Positions 50,231 to 60,496 of a stretch of 64,000 bases of DNA are shown here, in pieces. Numbering within the stretch: position 1 is the first letter of the stretch; each line of letters starts with the position of its first letter. The translations under genes were made by a program, and so were the position numbers. The stretch comes from Phytohabitans kaempferiae. GTDB taxonomy: Bacteria; Actinomycetota; Actinomycetes; Mycobacteriales; Micromonosporaceae. The stretch is from positions 1 to 64,000 of the forward strand of contig NZ_JBHLUH010000079.1 of assembly GCF_042433955.1 (NCBI RefSeq), read 5' to 3'. The notes under the pieces are model-generated. The model was not told the DNA's origin. It saw only the letters and a program-made list of their open reading frames with translations, and did not search any database.

Positions 50231-51445
50231 ATGCGATGGTTGGAATTTCCTGTGGGCCGGGACGCCGCGCCATGGCGTACGGTCGCGACCGAACGGACGG
50301 TGCTGGCGGCGGTCCACACGATGGCGAGCGCCGGGCACGTACTCGACGCGGTGGAGCTACTCGAACAGGACAGCCGCATCCAGGTGGTCTTCACGCACGC
50401 GCCGGACCTGTTCAGCGGCGGCGTACGCGAGCACCTGCGGGCGGCCGGTGCCGTCGAGATCCCCTGGGAGCAGGCCGTACACACGGCCTTCGACCTGGTG
50501 GTCGCCGCGGACAGCGCTGGCGTGCACCGCCTGCGGGGGCCGTGGCTGGCAATCGCCCACGGGGTGATGAACAACAAGCTCGCCCCGCCCGCGCTCGGCG
50601 GTCCCGCCACCGAGCTGGTCACCGGCCTCGGCTCGCCCTGGCTGACCTGGTACGGCCGCCTGCTGCCGGCCGTACTCGCGGTGTCGCATCGGGAGGTGCT
50701 GCCGGTACTGGCGCACCAGTGCCCCCAGGCGCTCCCGGTCGCGGCGGTCGTCGGTGACCTGTGCCTGGACCGGCTGTCGCAGAGCCGCCCACACCAGGCG
50801 GCGTACCGGCGAGCCCTGGGCGTCGACGACGGACGCCGGCTCGTCGCGATCAGCTCGACCTGGGGTCCACGGTCGCTGTTGGGCCGTTCGCCGACGGCCC
50901 TCTTCGACCTGATCGCCGATCTGCCGGCGGATGGCTTCGCGGTGGCAATGGCGATACATCCGGCGGCTTGGCATGGCCACGGCCGCCGGCAGATGCTCGC
51001 CTGGCTCGCCAGCCAGCGGCGGGCCGGGCTACGGCTCGTCGACCCGGCGAGTTGGCGCGGGTTGGTCGCCGCCGCGGACGTGGTGATCGGCGATCACGGC
51101 TCGGCGACCATCTACGCCGCCGCGGCGGGCGTGCCGGTGCTCCGCGCTGGGCCGCTCCCGCCGGACACCGCGCCGGGCTCGCCCGCGCAGGCGCTCGCCA
51201 CGATCGCGCCGGCGGTACGGCCGGACCGGCCGCTCGCGGCGCAGTTGCGCGAGGCGGTCGGTGGCTTCGACCCGAGCCGGTACGCGACGGTGGCCGCCGG
51301 GGTCACCTCGCAGCCGGGCCAGGCGGGCCGACTGCTGCGCGAGCAGATGTACCGCCTTTTGCGGCTGCCCGGACCGGCGGCCGGATGCGCGGTGGCACCG
51401 GTGGGACCGGCCGTTCTGGTCGGAGAGGAAGGGGGACGGCGATGA
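50231..51445 (+). CDS. GT-B-fold glycosyltransferase-like protein (CDP-glycerol transferase type)
   Basis: 404 residues from ATG 50231; no clear ribosome site. The N-terminal domain has TMASAGHVLDAVELLEQDSR and IQVVFTHAPDLFSGG. The C-terminal Rossmann half has VAISSTWGPRSLLGRSPTAL and AADVVIGDHGSATIYAAAAG, the phosphate-binding GDHGSxxxY motif of CDP-glycerol:polyglycerophosphate transferases and similar GT-B enzymes. The substrate is unknown. It is coupled to the PfkB gene by an ATGA overlap. Confidence 0.65.
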   Translation: MRWLEFPVGRDAAPWRTVATERTVLAAVHTMASAGHVLDAVELLEQDSRIQVVFTHAPDLFSGGVREHLRAAGAVEIPWEQAVHTAFDLVVAADSAGVHRLRGPWLAIAHGVMNNKLAPPALGGPATELVTGLGSPWLTWYGRLLPAVLAVSHREVLPVLAHQCPQALPVAAVVGDLCLDRLSQSRPHQAAYRRALGVDDGRRLVAISSTWGPRSLLGRSPTALFDLIADLPADGFAVAMAIHPAAWHGHGRRQMLAWLASQRRAGLRLVDPASWRGLVAAADVVIGDHGSATIYAAAAGVPVLRAGPLPPDTAPGSPAQALATIAPAVRPDRPLAAQLREAVGGFDPSRYATVAAGVTSQPGQAGRLLREQMYRLLRLPGPAAGCAVAPVGPAVLVGEEGGRR

Positions 51446-52377
51446 GCCGGATCGTGGTGGCGGGCGTAGCCAGCCTCGCCGTGCACTTGGCGGTGGACGA
51501 GTTTCCGATCAGGTACGCCCCCGTCGTGGCCCCGCCCTGGATGCGAACCGGCCCCGGTGGCGCCGGCGCGCAGATCGCGTCGATCCTTCGCACGCTCGGC
51601 GACGACGTACGGCTGTGCACGGTCGTCGGCACCGACTCCGCCGGCGAGGTGGTGCGCGGTCAACTGCGCTCCGCCGGCCTGTACGGTCCTGGCGTCGTGG
51701 ACGGGCCGGAGTCGTCTCAGGCGGTGGTGCTGGTGGCGGCGGACGGCCAGCGGATGGTGTACCCGTACCTGAGCGCGGTCAACGCGGTCCGGTATCCGGA
51801 GGAACGGTTCGCCGAGGCGCTGGCCGGGGCCGACCTGGCGGTGCTGACGAACACCGACTTCGTCCGCGCGCTGCTGCCCGCCGCAGTGCTGCGCGGCGTC
51901 CCGATCGCCGTGGACCTCAACGTGATCGCCGACATCAACGAGGCGTACCACCAGCCCTGGCTCGACGTCGCGGACATCATCTTCTGTAGCCACGAACGCC
52001 TCCCCTGCCTGGCTCCACAGTGGATCGCACAGGTCCTCACCCGCCATCCGGGCGCCGCGATGGCCGCAGTCGGTTGCGGACCGCGCGGCAGCGTGCTGGG
52101 GCTGCGCGACGGGCGGCTGGTGACGGTGGCCGCCCAGGCACCGCTGGGCGTACGGAACACCTCCAGCGCCGGCGACTCGCTCTTCGCCGCGTTCCTGCAC
52201 GGCTGGCTCGCCTCCGGCAATCCGGTGGAGGCGCTGGGCGACGCGGTGCTCTACGCGGGCTGGCGCATCGGGCACCGCCAACCGACATCGGTGCTGCTGG
52301 ACGCGGACGACCTCGCCCGGCTGCGGCTACGGCATCCGGTGCGGGTCAGCCTCGGCTGGTGGGACAAGGTCGAGTAG
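51442..52377 (+). CDS. PfkB-family carbohydrate kinase
   Basis: 311 residues from ATG 51442 (GGAAGGGGGA upstream), overlapping the previous stop. The N-terminal glycine-rich GPGGAGAQIASILRTLGDDV binds the sugar. The C-terminal signature NTSSAGDSLFAAFLHGWLAS contains the catalytic aspartate of the GAGD motif, here SAGD. It phosphorylates a sugar or nucleoside. Together with the preceding transferase it suggests a small sugar-phosphate pathway within the regulator-rich locus. It overlaps the convergent NB-ARC gene by 51 bases. Confidence 0.8.
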   Translation: MSRIVVAGVASLAVHLAVDEFPIRYAPVVAPPWMRTGPGGAGAQIASILRTLGDDVRLCTVVGTDSAGEVVRGQLRSAGLYGPGVVDGPESSQAVVLVAADGQRMVYPYLSAVNAVRYPEERFAEALAGADLAVLTNTDFVRALLPAAVLRGVPIAVDLNVIADINEAYHQPWLDVADIIFCSHERLPCLAPQWIAQVLTRHPGAAMAAVGCGPRGSVLGLRDGRLVTVAAQAPLGVRNTSSAGDSLFAAFLHGWLASGNPVEALGDAVLYAGWRIGHRQPTSVLLDADDLARLRLRHPVRVSLGWWDKVE

Positions 52378-54504
52378 CCGGCGCACCTCGCCCGCCTCCA
52401 GATCCGCCAGCTCCTCGAAGGTCCGCAGTGCGGAGGTGAGGTGGTCGCGCGCGGCCGGGAAGTCGCCTGCCTCCAGATCCAACTCTCCGAGCCGGTGCAG
52501 CGCGGTGGCAGCGCCGCGGGGCGAACCCACCTCGCGCATCTGCCGCAGCGCCGCGCGCAGCCGGTCCTCGGCCTGCTCCCGCTCGCCCAGCCGGCCCAGC
52601 GCCCGGGCCAACTCGATGCCCACCCGCGCCTGGTTGTACGGGTCGATGTCGCCGACGTCGGCGAAGACCGCGTCCGCCCGGCGCAGGTGAGCCTCGGCAT
52701 GCTCCGGCCGGGACAGCGCGTTGTGCGCCGCACCGAGGTTGAGCAGGGCCAGCCCGGTGCGGCGACGCTCGCCCAGCTCACGGCAGAGCCGCTCCTGGTG
52801 TCCGAAGTGGACGACCGCCTCGTCGTACCGGTGGTTTGCCGCCGCCACCATGCCGAGCCCTTCGACCGCGGAGGCCACGCCGTACCGGTCGCCGAGTTCG
52901 TCGCACAGCCTTCGGCTCCGCTCGAACAGCTCGTGTGCCTCGTCCAGCCGGCCGACGTCGAAGTGCGCGAACGCCCACCTCCGCACCATCCGCGCCTCCC
53001 GGTCCCGGTCGCCCAGGTGTACCGCACACTCCACCGCGATCCGGTCGACCAGCATGCGGTCGCTCCGGTGCAGGCACAGGTGGAACAGTGGCCACATCGA
53101 ATCGGCGATCCGCCAGGCGAGCAGGGGCCGGTCGCCTGCCGCGTACTGCACCGCCGCGACCAGGTTGCCGCGCTCGTCCTCCAACCACCGCAGGGCGTCC
53201 GGCCGCCCGTCGTGCGTGACCGCGTCACCGCCCAGCAGGGTGAACGGGTCGGCCGGATCGCGGTGCCGGTACGGCGTCAGGATGCGGTCGGCCGCGAGCA
53301 CTCCGGCCAGGTACCACTCGAGCATGCGGAGTGTGGTGTCGGGCGTCTCCGGGTCGGCGCCGGCGATTTCCCGGGCGTGCAGGCGGATCAGGTCATGCGG
53401 GCGGAACCTCCCGTCCCTTTCCTCGCCCAGGACGCTCGCCTCCACGAGCACGTCGAGCAGCTCCGCGGCGTCGTACTCATCGACGTCGAGCGCTGCCGCG
53501 ACCACCGGTACCCCGAAGTCCGCCCCCGGATGGAGCCCGATCGCGCGGTAGCAACGCGCGGCGCCGGGCTCCAGCGCCCTGTAGGTCAGGTCGAACGTCC
53601 CCCGCACCGAATCGCCCTCCTGCCCGAGGCCGCTGAGTCTCTGGTGTTCCCGCGCCAGATCCTTGGCCATCCGCCCCACCGGCAACCGTGGGCGGGTAGC
53701 GAGGCGGGCGGCGGCCAGGGCGAGGGCGATCGGGAGGCCCGCGCAGAGCCGTACGAGTGTGACGATCGAGGCCGGATCGCGGGCCGCGCGCTCCCGCCCG
53801 ATGACGCCCACCAGCAGCTCGGTGGCAGGTTCTTCGGGCAGTGGCTCCACGGCGAGGAAGTCGGCGCCGTCGCCGTGCAGGCCGCCCAGCCGCCACCGTG
53901 CCGTCACCAGCACCACACAGGACGGAGAAGGTGGCAGCAGCGGGCGCACCTGGGCCGCGGAGACTGCGTTGTCCAGCACCATCAGCAGGTCTCGACCGAA
54001 GGCAAGCGAACGGAACAGCGCGCTCTGCTCCCCGATGTCCGCCGGTACGCGCTCGGCCGCCACGCCGAGTGCGCGCAGCATCTGGGCGAGCAGCGAGCCG
54101 GGCGCTGCCGGCCCGCCGAGGTCGAAGGCACCGAGGTTGGCGTGCAACTGCCCGTCCGGGTAGCGCTCGGCCGCGCGGTGCGCCCAGGCCAGCGCGAGCG
54201 TCGACTTTCCCACGCCTCCGGTGCCCGTGACGACGACGATCGCCGGACCATCGCGGGGTCGCCGCACGAGGCGGTCTATCTCGGCGAGCTCCCTGTCGCG
54301 ACCGACGACCCGCGCCGGGGGCGGCGGTAGCTGGCGCGGCACCGGGACACCGGGCTGGGCGGCCTGGTGCACGTGCACGCCGCCGTGGATCGCGCCCGCC
54401 TGCACGACGTGTCCCGCGACGTATCCTCCGATCACGTTAGCGGTGCCGGGCTCCGGCTCTCCGCCAGTCGGTGCGCTCTCGCCGGCCGGCCCGGCGGCGG
54501 TCAC
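52327..54504 (-). CDS. NB-ARC/TPR (NLR-like) receptor with N-terminal amyloid-type motif
   Basis: 725 residues from GTG 54504, overlapping the stop of the coupled gene (GTGA). Residues 30-47 read AGHVVQAGAIHGGVHVHQ. A Pro-rich linker (QLPPPP, 58-63) leads to the NB-ARC domain: P-loop GTGGVGKST at 94-102, Walker B LLMVLDNAVS, LVTARWRL sensor and GLPIALALAAARL. A winged helix (RFRPHDLIRLHARE) and TPR repeats follow to the end (EAHLRRADAVFADVGDIDPY; DRLRAALRQMREVGSPRGAA). This is the classical STAND receptor that oligomerises on ligand. Its motif matches that of the 139-residue upstream protein. Confidence 0.9.
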   Translation of the reverse strand: MTAAGPAGESAPTGGEPEPGTANVIGGYVAGHVVQAGAIHGGVHVHQAAQPGVPVPRQLPPPPARVVGRDRELAEIDRLVRRPRDGPAIVVVTGTGGVGKSTLALAWAHRAAERYPDGQLHANLGAFDLGGPAAPGSLLAQMLRALGVAAERVPADIGEQSALFRSLAFGRDLLMVLDNAVSAAQVRPLLPPSPSCVVLVTARWRLGGLHGDGADFLAVEPLPEEPATELLVGVIGRERAARDPASIVTLVRLCAGLPIALALAAARLATRPRLPVGRMAKDLAREHQRLSGLGQEGDSVRGTFDLTYRALEPGAARCYRAIGLHPGADFGVPVVAAALDVDEYDAAELLDVLVEASVLGEERDGRFRPHDLIRLHAREIAGADPETPDTTLRMLEWYLAGVLAADRILTPYRHRDPADPFTLLGGDAVTHDGRPDALRWLEDERGNLVAAVQYAAGDRPLLAWRIADSMWPLFHLCLHRSDRMLVDRIAVECAVHLGDRDREARMVRRWAFAHFDVGRLDEAHELFERSRRLCDELGDRYGVASAVEGLGMVAAANHRYDEAVVHFGHQERLCRELGERRRTGLALLNLGAAHNALSRPEHAEAHLRRADAVFADVGDIDPYNQARVGIELARALGRLGEREQAEDRLRAALRQMREVGSPRGAATALHRLGELDLEAGDFPAARDHLTSALRTFEELADLEAGEVRRLLDLVPPAEADPHRMP

Positions 54505-54920
54505 CGGCCGTCGCGGGCGTCGCTGGTCAGAGGTGCGCCGAACGTGATCCCGCCGCTCACGTCGCGTGCCTGTACGACGGCCCCGCTCACCGTCCCGGAC
54601 ACCTGATTGACCACACCGCCGCCGGAGGCCGCGATTGTGGCGGCGCGCACCGCAGGCCACAGCCGGGCCAGGTCGGCCGCGAAGGCCGGGTCGTCGCGGG
54701 CCGCCGCGGCCAGCGCCCGGGCCAGCCGCTCGATCTCGCGCTGGTCGTCGGGATGGCGCTGCGCCGCCGCCAGCGCCGCAGCTCCCTCCGGATCGGTGTC
54801 GAGCTGCCCGCGCACGCGGCCCAGCAGCTTGCCGAACGCGGACCGGCCGACATCGGACAGACTTTCGGCCGCTTTTGTGGTCAGTGTGGTCGCCACCGTG
54901 ATCATGACAGGATCGATCAT
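54501..54920 (-). CDS. Small helical putative effector with C-terminal amyloid-type motif
   Basis: 139 residues from ATG 54920 (GGAGGGTGGA directly upstream). The first ~95 residues are helical: a hydrophobic N-terminus MIDPVMITVATTLTTKAAES, then SAFGKLLGRVRGQL, REIERLARALAAAARDDPAF and DLARLWPAV. A glycine stretch (100-102) leads to SGTVSGAVVQARDVSGGITF (108-127), similar to residues 30-47 of the coupled NLR. Size and layout resemble Bell-type pore-forming effectors described with bacterial amyloid motifs, but that resemblance is architectural only. Confidence 0.75.
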   Translation of the reverse strand: MIDPVMITVATTLTTKAAESLSDVGRSAFGKLLGRVRGQLDTDPEGAAALAAAQRHPDDQREIERLARALAAAARDDPAFAADLARLWPAVRAATIAASGGGVVNQVSGTVSGAVVQARDVSGGITFGAPLTSDARDGR

Positions 54921-55145
54921 TCCACCCTCCCAACAACCCAGAGTAAGACAGGCGTAGCCGTTGGTGATATTCGCCCAGCCAATTTGAACATCAGCACCAA
55001 CCGGGCGTCGGCATCGCCATGTGCCAATGCGGCGAAGTGAATGAATGAAGCCCACCACCTCAGTCCGGTCAGATCTTCGGCAGATATGAACTTACCCGAC
55101 AGTCACCTCGTACCGTAGTCAATACAACACGATTAGTGAGGACCG

Positions 55146-57788
55146 GTGGTTGTTGTGGGGTGGACACCAACGGCCGATGACGGTGCCACCGGCGGGGCAC
55201 CGCATGGCGACAGGCAACTGCACGCGCACGAGAGCCAGCACGTCTACCAATCAGCGGGCAACCAGATCTTCTGCAACCACCAGCCGGCTCCGGCACCTGC
55301 CACACCCTGCAACATCCTGCCCCGGGACACCGCTGGCTTCACCGGACGGACCCGCGAGCTACGGGCTCTGCTCGACAATGTCGCCCGCTCCGTGGAGAAC
55401 CGCACGATCATTCCGGTGTACGCGATCGACGGAATGCCGGGCGTCGGCAAGACCGCATTCGCGGTGCACGCCGGACACAAGTTGCAAGACCAATTCCCGC
55501 ATGGCCAGTTTTTTGTCAATTTGCATGCGCACAGCCTGGGCCAGAGTCCGGTCGATCCCGCCGACGCCCTTTTCCAATTGCTGTCGGCCGACGGCGTCCG
55601 CCCCACGGAGATCCCGGGCGCGCTGGAGGACCGCGCGACATTGTGGCGCAAGCGGATGGCGCACAGCCGGGCGCTGGTGATCCTGGACAACGCGGCGAGC
55701 CGCAAACAGGTGGAGCCCTTGCTGCCCGCCGGCCGGAGCCTCGTCGTCATCACCAGCCGGTCCCGCCTGGCCGGGCTGGTCGCACAGCAGGCACCGGTCA
55801 ACCTGACGCTGGAGACGCTGCCGTCTGAGGAGGCGACCGCGCTGTTCGCCACCATGGCCGACCGCCGGCTGGCCCCCGCCGAGATCGGCGCCATCGAGGA
55901 GCTGATGCGGGCCTGCGGCCACCTGCCGCTGGCGATCTGCCTGCTGGCGACCCGGCTGCGGTTGGAGCCCCGCTGGCCGCTGAGTGGGCTCCTGCGTGAG
56001 CTCAGGCAGGCCAAGCACCGCCTGTCCCGGATGAAGGCCGAGGACGTGACGGTGGAGGCGGCGTTCGGCCTGTCATACCGCCAACTCACCCCGGCGCAGC
56101 GGCGGTTCTTCCGGCGGCTCGGGCTGCACCCCGGCCCGGACGTCGACCGGTACGCCGCGGCCGCGCTCGCCGGCTCCAGCCCCGAGCAGGCCGGCAGGTG
56201 CCTGGAGGCGCTGTATCACCAGCACCTGCTCGACCAGCCGGCGCTGGGCCGCTACCGGATGCACGACCTGATCCGCGAGTACGCAGTCATGCGCGCGGAG
56301 AGCGACGCCGTCCGGAAGCGCGAGGGCGCGGTGATCCGGCTACTGGACTACTACCGGCGCGCCGCCGAGGCGGCCGGCAGCCACCTGTCCCGCCCCACCG
56401 GGCGGCCGCCGTGCCCGCTGGTCGAGGCGAGCGGCGACCTTCCGCCGATCCACAACCGGCAGCAGGCGATGGGCTGGATGAAGGACGAGCAGGCAAACCT
56501 CTTCGCCTGCGCCAGCGCCTCCCCCTCCCGCCCGGAAGACGGGGTACTGCCCGCGCTGGCCGCCGCGCTGGCGCCGTACCTTCGGATGGCCGGCCCCTGG
56601 GACCTCGCGATCGCGTTGCACGAGGCGGCCGCAGCCACCGCTGAGGCGACCGGCGACCCGCGGCGGCAGGCGGACGCCCTTCGCGAACTCGGCGTCCTGC
56701 GCCGGCAAGTTGGCCAGTACCCCGCCGCCGAGCGCACGCTCCGGCAGGCCCTCGAGCTGTACGAGCGGATCGGCCACCGGCACGGCGCCGCCGACGCCCG
56801 CACGGAGCTCGGTGGATTGCGGTGGCGTTCCGGCGACCACCGGGAGGCTGCGGTGGACCTCCAGGCAGCGCTGGACATCTATGAGGACCTGGACCTGCCA
56901 CTCGGCCAGGCACGCGCACTCCACGAGATGGGCACCTCGCTGATGGCCGTCGGAGCGTACGCCGAGGCCGTACGCATTTCGGAGCGGGCGCTGCGGATCA
57001 GCGAGGAGCTGGGCGACCGGCAGGGCGCGGCGGAGACGCTGCACCAGATCGCCGGCCTCCAGCACCTCACCGTCGGCTATCCGCCCGCCATCGACATGCA
57101 GGAGCGCGCTCTGGCCATCTATCGCGAGCTGGGCGACCGGCTCGGCGAGGGGAAAGCGCTGGGTTACCTCGGCGCCGCGCGCTGCTACACCGGCGACCAC
57201 GACGCCAGCCGCGACGCGCTCACGCTCGCGCTCACCATCCACCGCGAACTGGGGTACGGCCGGGGCGAGGGGCACGCCCTCAACTACCTGGCCCTCGTGC
57301 ACCGCGACTGCGGCCGGTACCCGCTGGCGCGCCAGCTGCTGACCGACGCGCTCGGCCTCTACCGCGAGCTGGGCTACCTCCAAGGGCAGGCCGATGTGCT
57401 CAACCACCTCGGTGTCCTGGAGCGGCTGACCGGTGACCACCAGGCGGCGGCGGAGTCCCACGTGCGGGCGCTCGACCTGTTCCGGCAGTGCTCCGACGCA
57501 CTGGGCCAGTCGGAGGTGCTGGCCAACATTGGTGAGCTGCTGCTCGCCCAGGACCGGCCGGAGCAGGCGCTGGAACGCTTCCGGCACGCACTCGCCCTCG
57601 CGCTACGCGTGCACAACCCGCACGCCGAGGCCGACGCACTCAGCGGCGCCGGCAGATGCGCGCTGCGCCTGAATGGCGGGGACGTCGCGCCGGAATTGCT
57701 CCGGCAGGCGCAGGAAATCTATCAGCGAATTGGCGTCGCGAAGGCCGCGAAAGCAATCGCCGAGCTCCTCAACGAATGCCCTCGGTAA
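55146..57788 (+). CDS. AfsR-like NB-ARC/TPR protein lacking the SARP domain
   Basis: 880 residues from GTG 55146 (GTG 55155 is an alternative). A short N-terminal extension carries SQHVYQSAGNQIF (30-42), nearly the same as the SARP C-terminus at 49,249. Next are GFTGRTRELRALLDNV, the P-loop DGMPGVGKTAF (95-105), Walker B ALVILDNAAS, VITSRSRLAGL and GHLPLAICLLATRL, then a winged helix (YRMHDLIREYAVM) and about nine TPR repeats from residue 500 (for example GRYPLARQLLTDALGLYREL). It is the ATPase/sensor half of an AfsR-type protein. Confidence 0.9.
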   Translation: MVVVGWTPTADDGATGGAPHGDRQLHAHESQHVYQSAGNQIFCNHQPAPAPATPCNILPRDTAGFTGRTRELRALLDNVARSVENRTIIPVYAIDGMPGVGKTAFAVHAGHKLQDQFPHGQFFVNLHAHSLGQSPVDPADALFQLLSADGVRPTEIPGALEDRATLWRKRMAHSRALVILDNAASRKQVEPLLPAGRSLVVITSRSRLAGLVAQQAPVNLTLETLPSEEATALFATMADRRLAPAEIGAIEELMRACGHLPLAICLLATRLRLEPRWPLSGLLRELRQAKHRLSRMKAEDVTVEAAFGLSYRQLTPAQRRFFRRLGLHPGPDVDRYAAAALAGSSPEQAGRCLEALYHQHLLDQPALGRYRMHDLIREYAVMRAESDAVRKREGAVIRLLDYYRRAAEAAGSHLSRPTGRPPCPLVEASGDLPPIHNRQQAMGWMKDEQANLFACASASPSRPEDGVLPALAAALAPYLRMAGPWDLAIALHEAAAATAEATGDPRRQADALRELGVLRRQVGQYPAAERTLRQALELYERIGHRHGAADARTELGGLRWRSGDHREAAVDLQAALDIYEDLDLPLGQARALHEMGTSLMAVGAYAEAVRISERALRISEELGDRQGAAETLHQIAGLQHLTVGYPPAIDMQERALAIYRELGDRLGEGKALGYLGAARCYTGDHDASRDALTLALTIHRELGYGRGEGHALNYLALVHRDCGRYPLARQLLTDALGLYRELGYLQGQADVLNHLGVLERLTGDHQAAAESHVRALDLFRQCSDALGQSEVLANIGELLLAQDRPEQALERFRHALALALRVHNPHAEADALSGAGRCALRLNGGDVAPELLRQAQEIYQRIGVAKAAKAIAELLNECPR

Positions 57789-57909
57789 AGGACTAGCGAC
57801 TGTCGCCGCCGTCGCACCGCACCGCAGCGCAAGGCACTCCACGTAGACACGACTTCACGGTCCGTTACCGCACCAAAGGCGTTGCGCAGGTACGCTTCCG
57901 GCATTACAT

Positions 57910-58152
57910 TTGTCCACCATGGACGGTGCGTCGAGCACCGCCACATTGGTTCGTGGGGCAACGTCGCCCCCTGTCTGGAGGAGCACGGTCATTCGGAGGC
58001 AGCCGAGCTACCCCTTTATCGCAATTTGCTTGTCGCTCGCGGCAGTCCCTACACTCGGCGTCGCCGCACTCGCGGTCGCGCTCGCCATCGCAAATCCGAC
58101 GCAATTGCACTTTGCGATGGAGCTGATCCAGACCTACTTGCACCCTGACTAG
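57910..58152 (+). CDS. Possible small single-pass membrane protein
   Basis: 80 codons from ATG 57910; an internal start would also do. A hydrophobic segment YPFIAICLSLAAVPTLGVAA lies near residues 34-53, with a polar C-terminus ending YLHPD. No ribosome site and no family recognised. The rest of 57,789-58,314 shows no gene. Confidence 0.3.
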   Translation: MSTMDGASSTATLVRGATSPPVWRSTVIRRQPSYPFIAICLSLAAVPTLGVAALAVALAIANPTQLHFAMELIQTYLHPD

Positions 58153-58314
58153 TCGCCGTCAGCGACTCCCGCGCGGCCGGTCCTACCTGATGGACCGGCC
58201 GCGTTCGTGTACGTGGATCTCGTAACCTGCGGGTAGCGATGTCCGGTGGCGGGCGCCGGCTCCGACGTCTCCGATGAAGGCGCCACGAGGGGCGCCGGTG
58301 GAGAGGAGCTAGCG

Positions 58315-58740
58315 GTGAAGTACATGATCATGCTTATGGGGTCCCAGCGCGACTTCGACATGCTCTCCGGCAAGGCGGTCGGCGACAGCCCGGCGTGGAG
58401 CCAGGAGGAGATCGGCGCGCTGCACGAGTTCATGGCCAAGTGGAACGGCGAGTTGGTCGAGAGCGGCGAGTTCGTGGACGGGCGCGGGCTGACCGCGCCG
58501 GTGCACGCGCGGCGCGTGTCGCTGCGCGACGGCGTGCCGGTGGTCACCGACGGGCCGTACGCGGAGACGCAGGAGGTCCTGGCCGGCTACACGATCGTCG
58601 ACTGCGAGAGCTTCGACCGGGCCACCGAGATCGCGGCCCGGCTGGCGCACACGCCGCATCCGGAGCACGCACAGCTCACCAACGAGTGGTACGTCGACGT
58701 CCGCCCCATCGTGGACGGCTTCGACGACCTGGTGCTCTGA
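58315..58740 (+). CDS. YciI/DGPF-domain protein, partner of ECF42 sigma factor
   Basis: 141 residues from GTG 58315, with GAGAGGAG (58,301-58,308) six bases before it. KYMIMLMGSQRDFDML opens the YciI fold, VTDGPYAETQEVLAGYTIVD is the DGPF signature, and HPEHAQLTNEWYVDVRPI closes it. Genes of this type sit directly before ECF42 sigma factors and are thought to be their targets or partners. Eight bases separate it from the sigma gene. Confidence 0.88.
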   Translation: MKYMIMLMGSQRDFDMLSGKAVGDSPAWSQEEIGALHEFMAKWNGELVESGEFVDGRGLTAPVHARRVSLRDGVPVVTDGPYAETQEVLAGYTIVDCESFDRATEIAARLAHTPHPEHAQLTNEWYVDVRPIVDGFDDLVL

Positions 58741-58748
58741 GCGTCACC

Positions 58749-59993
<1,245 letters not shown>

Positions 59994-60199
59994 CCACCAC
60001 CGGTCCGTCCACACCGGACACCGTCCCGGGTCCTGGCGGCCAGCCCATCTTCGACAAGAGATGACCGCGGGGGCATGAGACGCGCGCCACGGGGAAATTC
60101 CTTTGCCGTGACCACGACCGAGGGCGCGTTGGGCTGGCTGAGGGGGATGGCGTACGCCGCGGCAGTTTGTGCGGCGGGCTGGCGGGTAGCCCGGGAGGT

Positions 60200-60445
60200 A
60201 TGAGTGACACCGACGGCGTCTGGCGGGACGACGAGAAGCTGCCGCTGCGCGACCTGACGCGCGCGGTAGCCACCTCACCCGGCGACGGGCAGGTCGACGA
60301 CGAGTCCGGCAACGACGCGGGCATCGCGCAGGGCGAGGAGGAGGTGCGCCGGGAGGTCGACCAGGACCGGGGCGAGCCCGATCCGCACAGCACGCCGGGA
60401 CGGGCGATGCGCCCCGACTTCACCGGTCACAACGGCCCGCACTGA
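60200..60445 (+). CDS. Small acidic protein of unknown function
   Basis: 81 residues from ATG 60200; GGAGG ends one base before the start, unusually close. Highly charged and probably disordered (DDEKLPLRDLTRAVATSPGD; EEEVRREVDQDRGEPDP). No family recognised. The preceding 206 bases (59,994-60,199) hold no gene. Confidence 0.45.
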   Translation: MSDTDGVWRDDEKLPLRDLTRAVATSPGDGQVDDESGNDAGIAQGEEEVRREVDQDRGEPDPHSTPGRAMRPDFTGHNGPH

Positions 60446-60496
60446 GGCGGGCCGGGACGGTCGCCTGGGATTAGCTGGCCTGGGCGCCGCGCAGCG

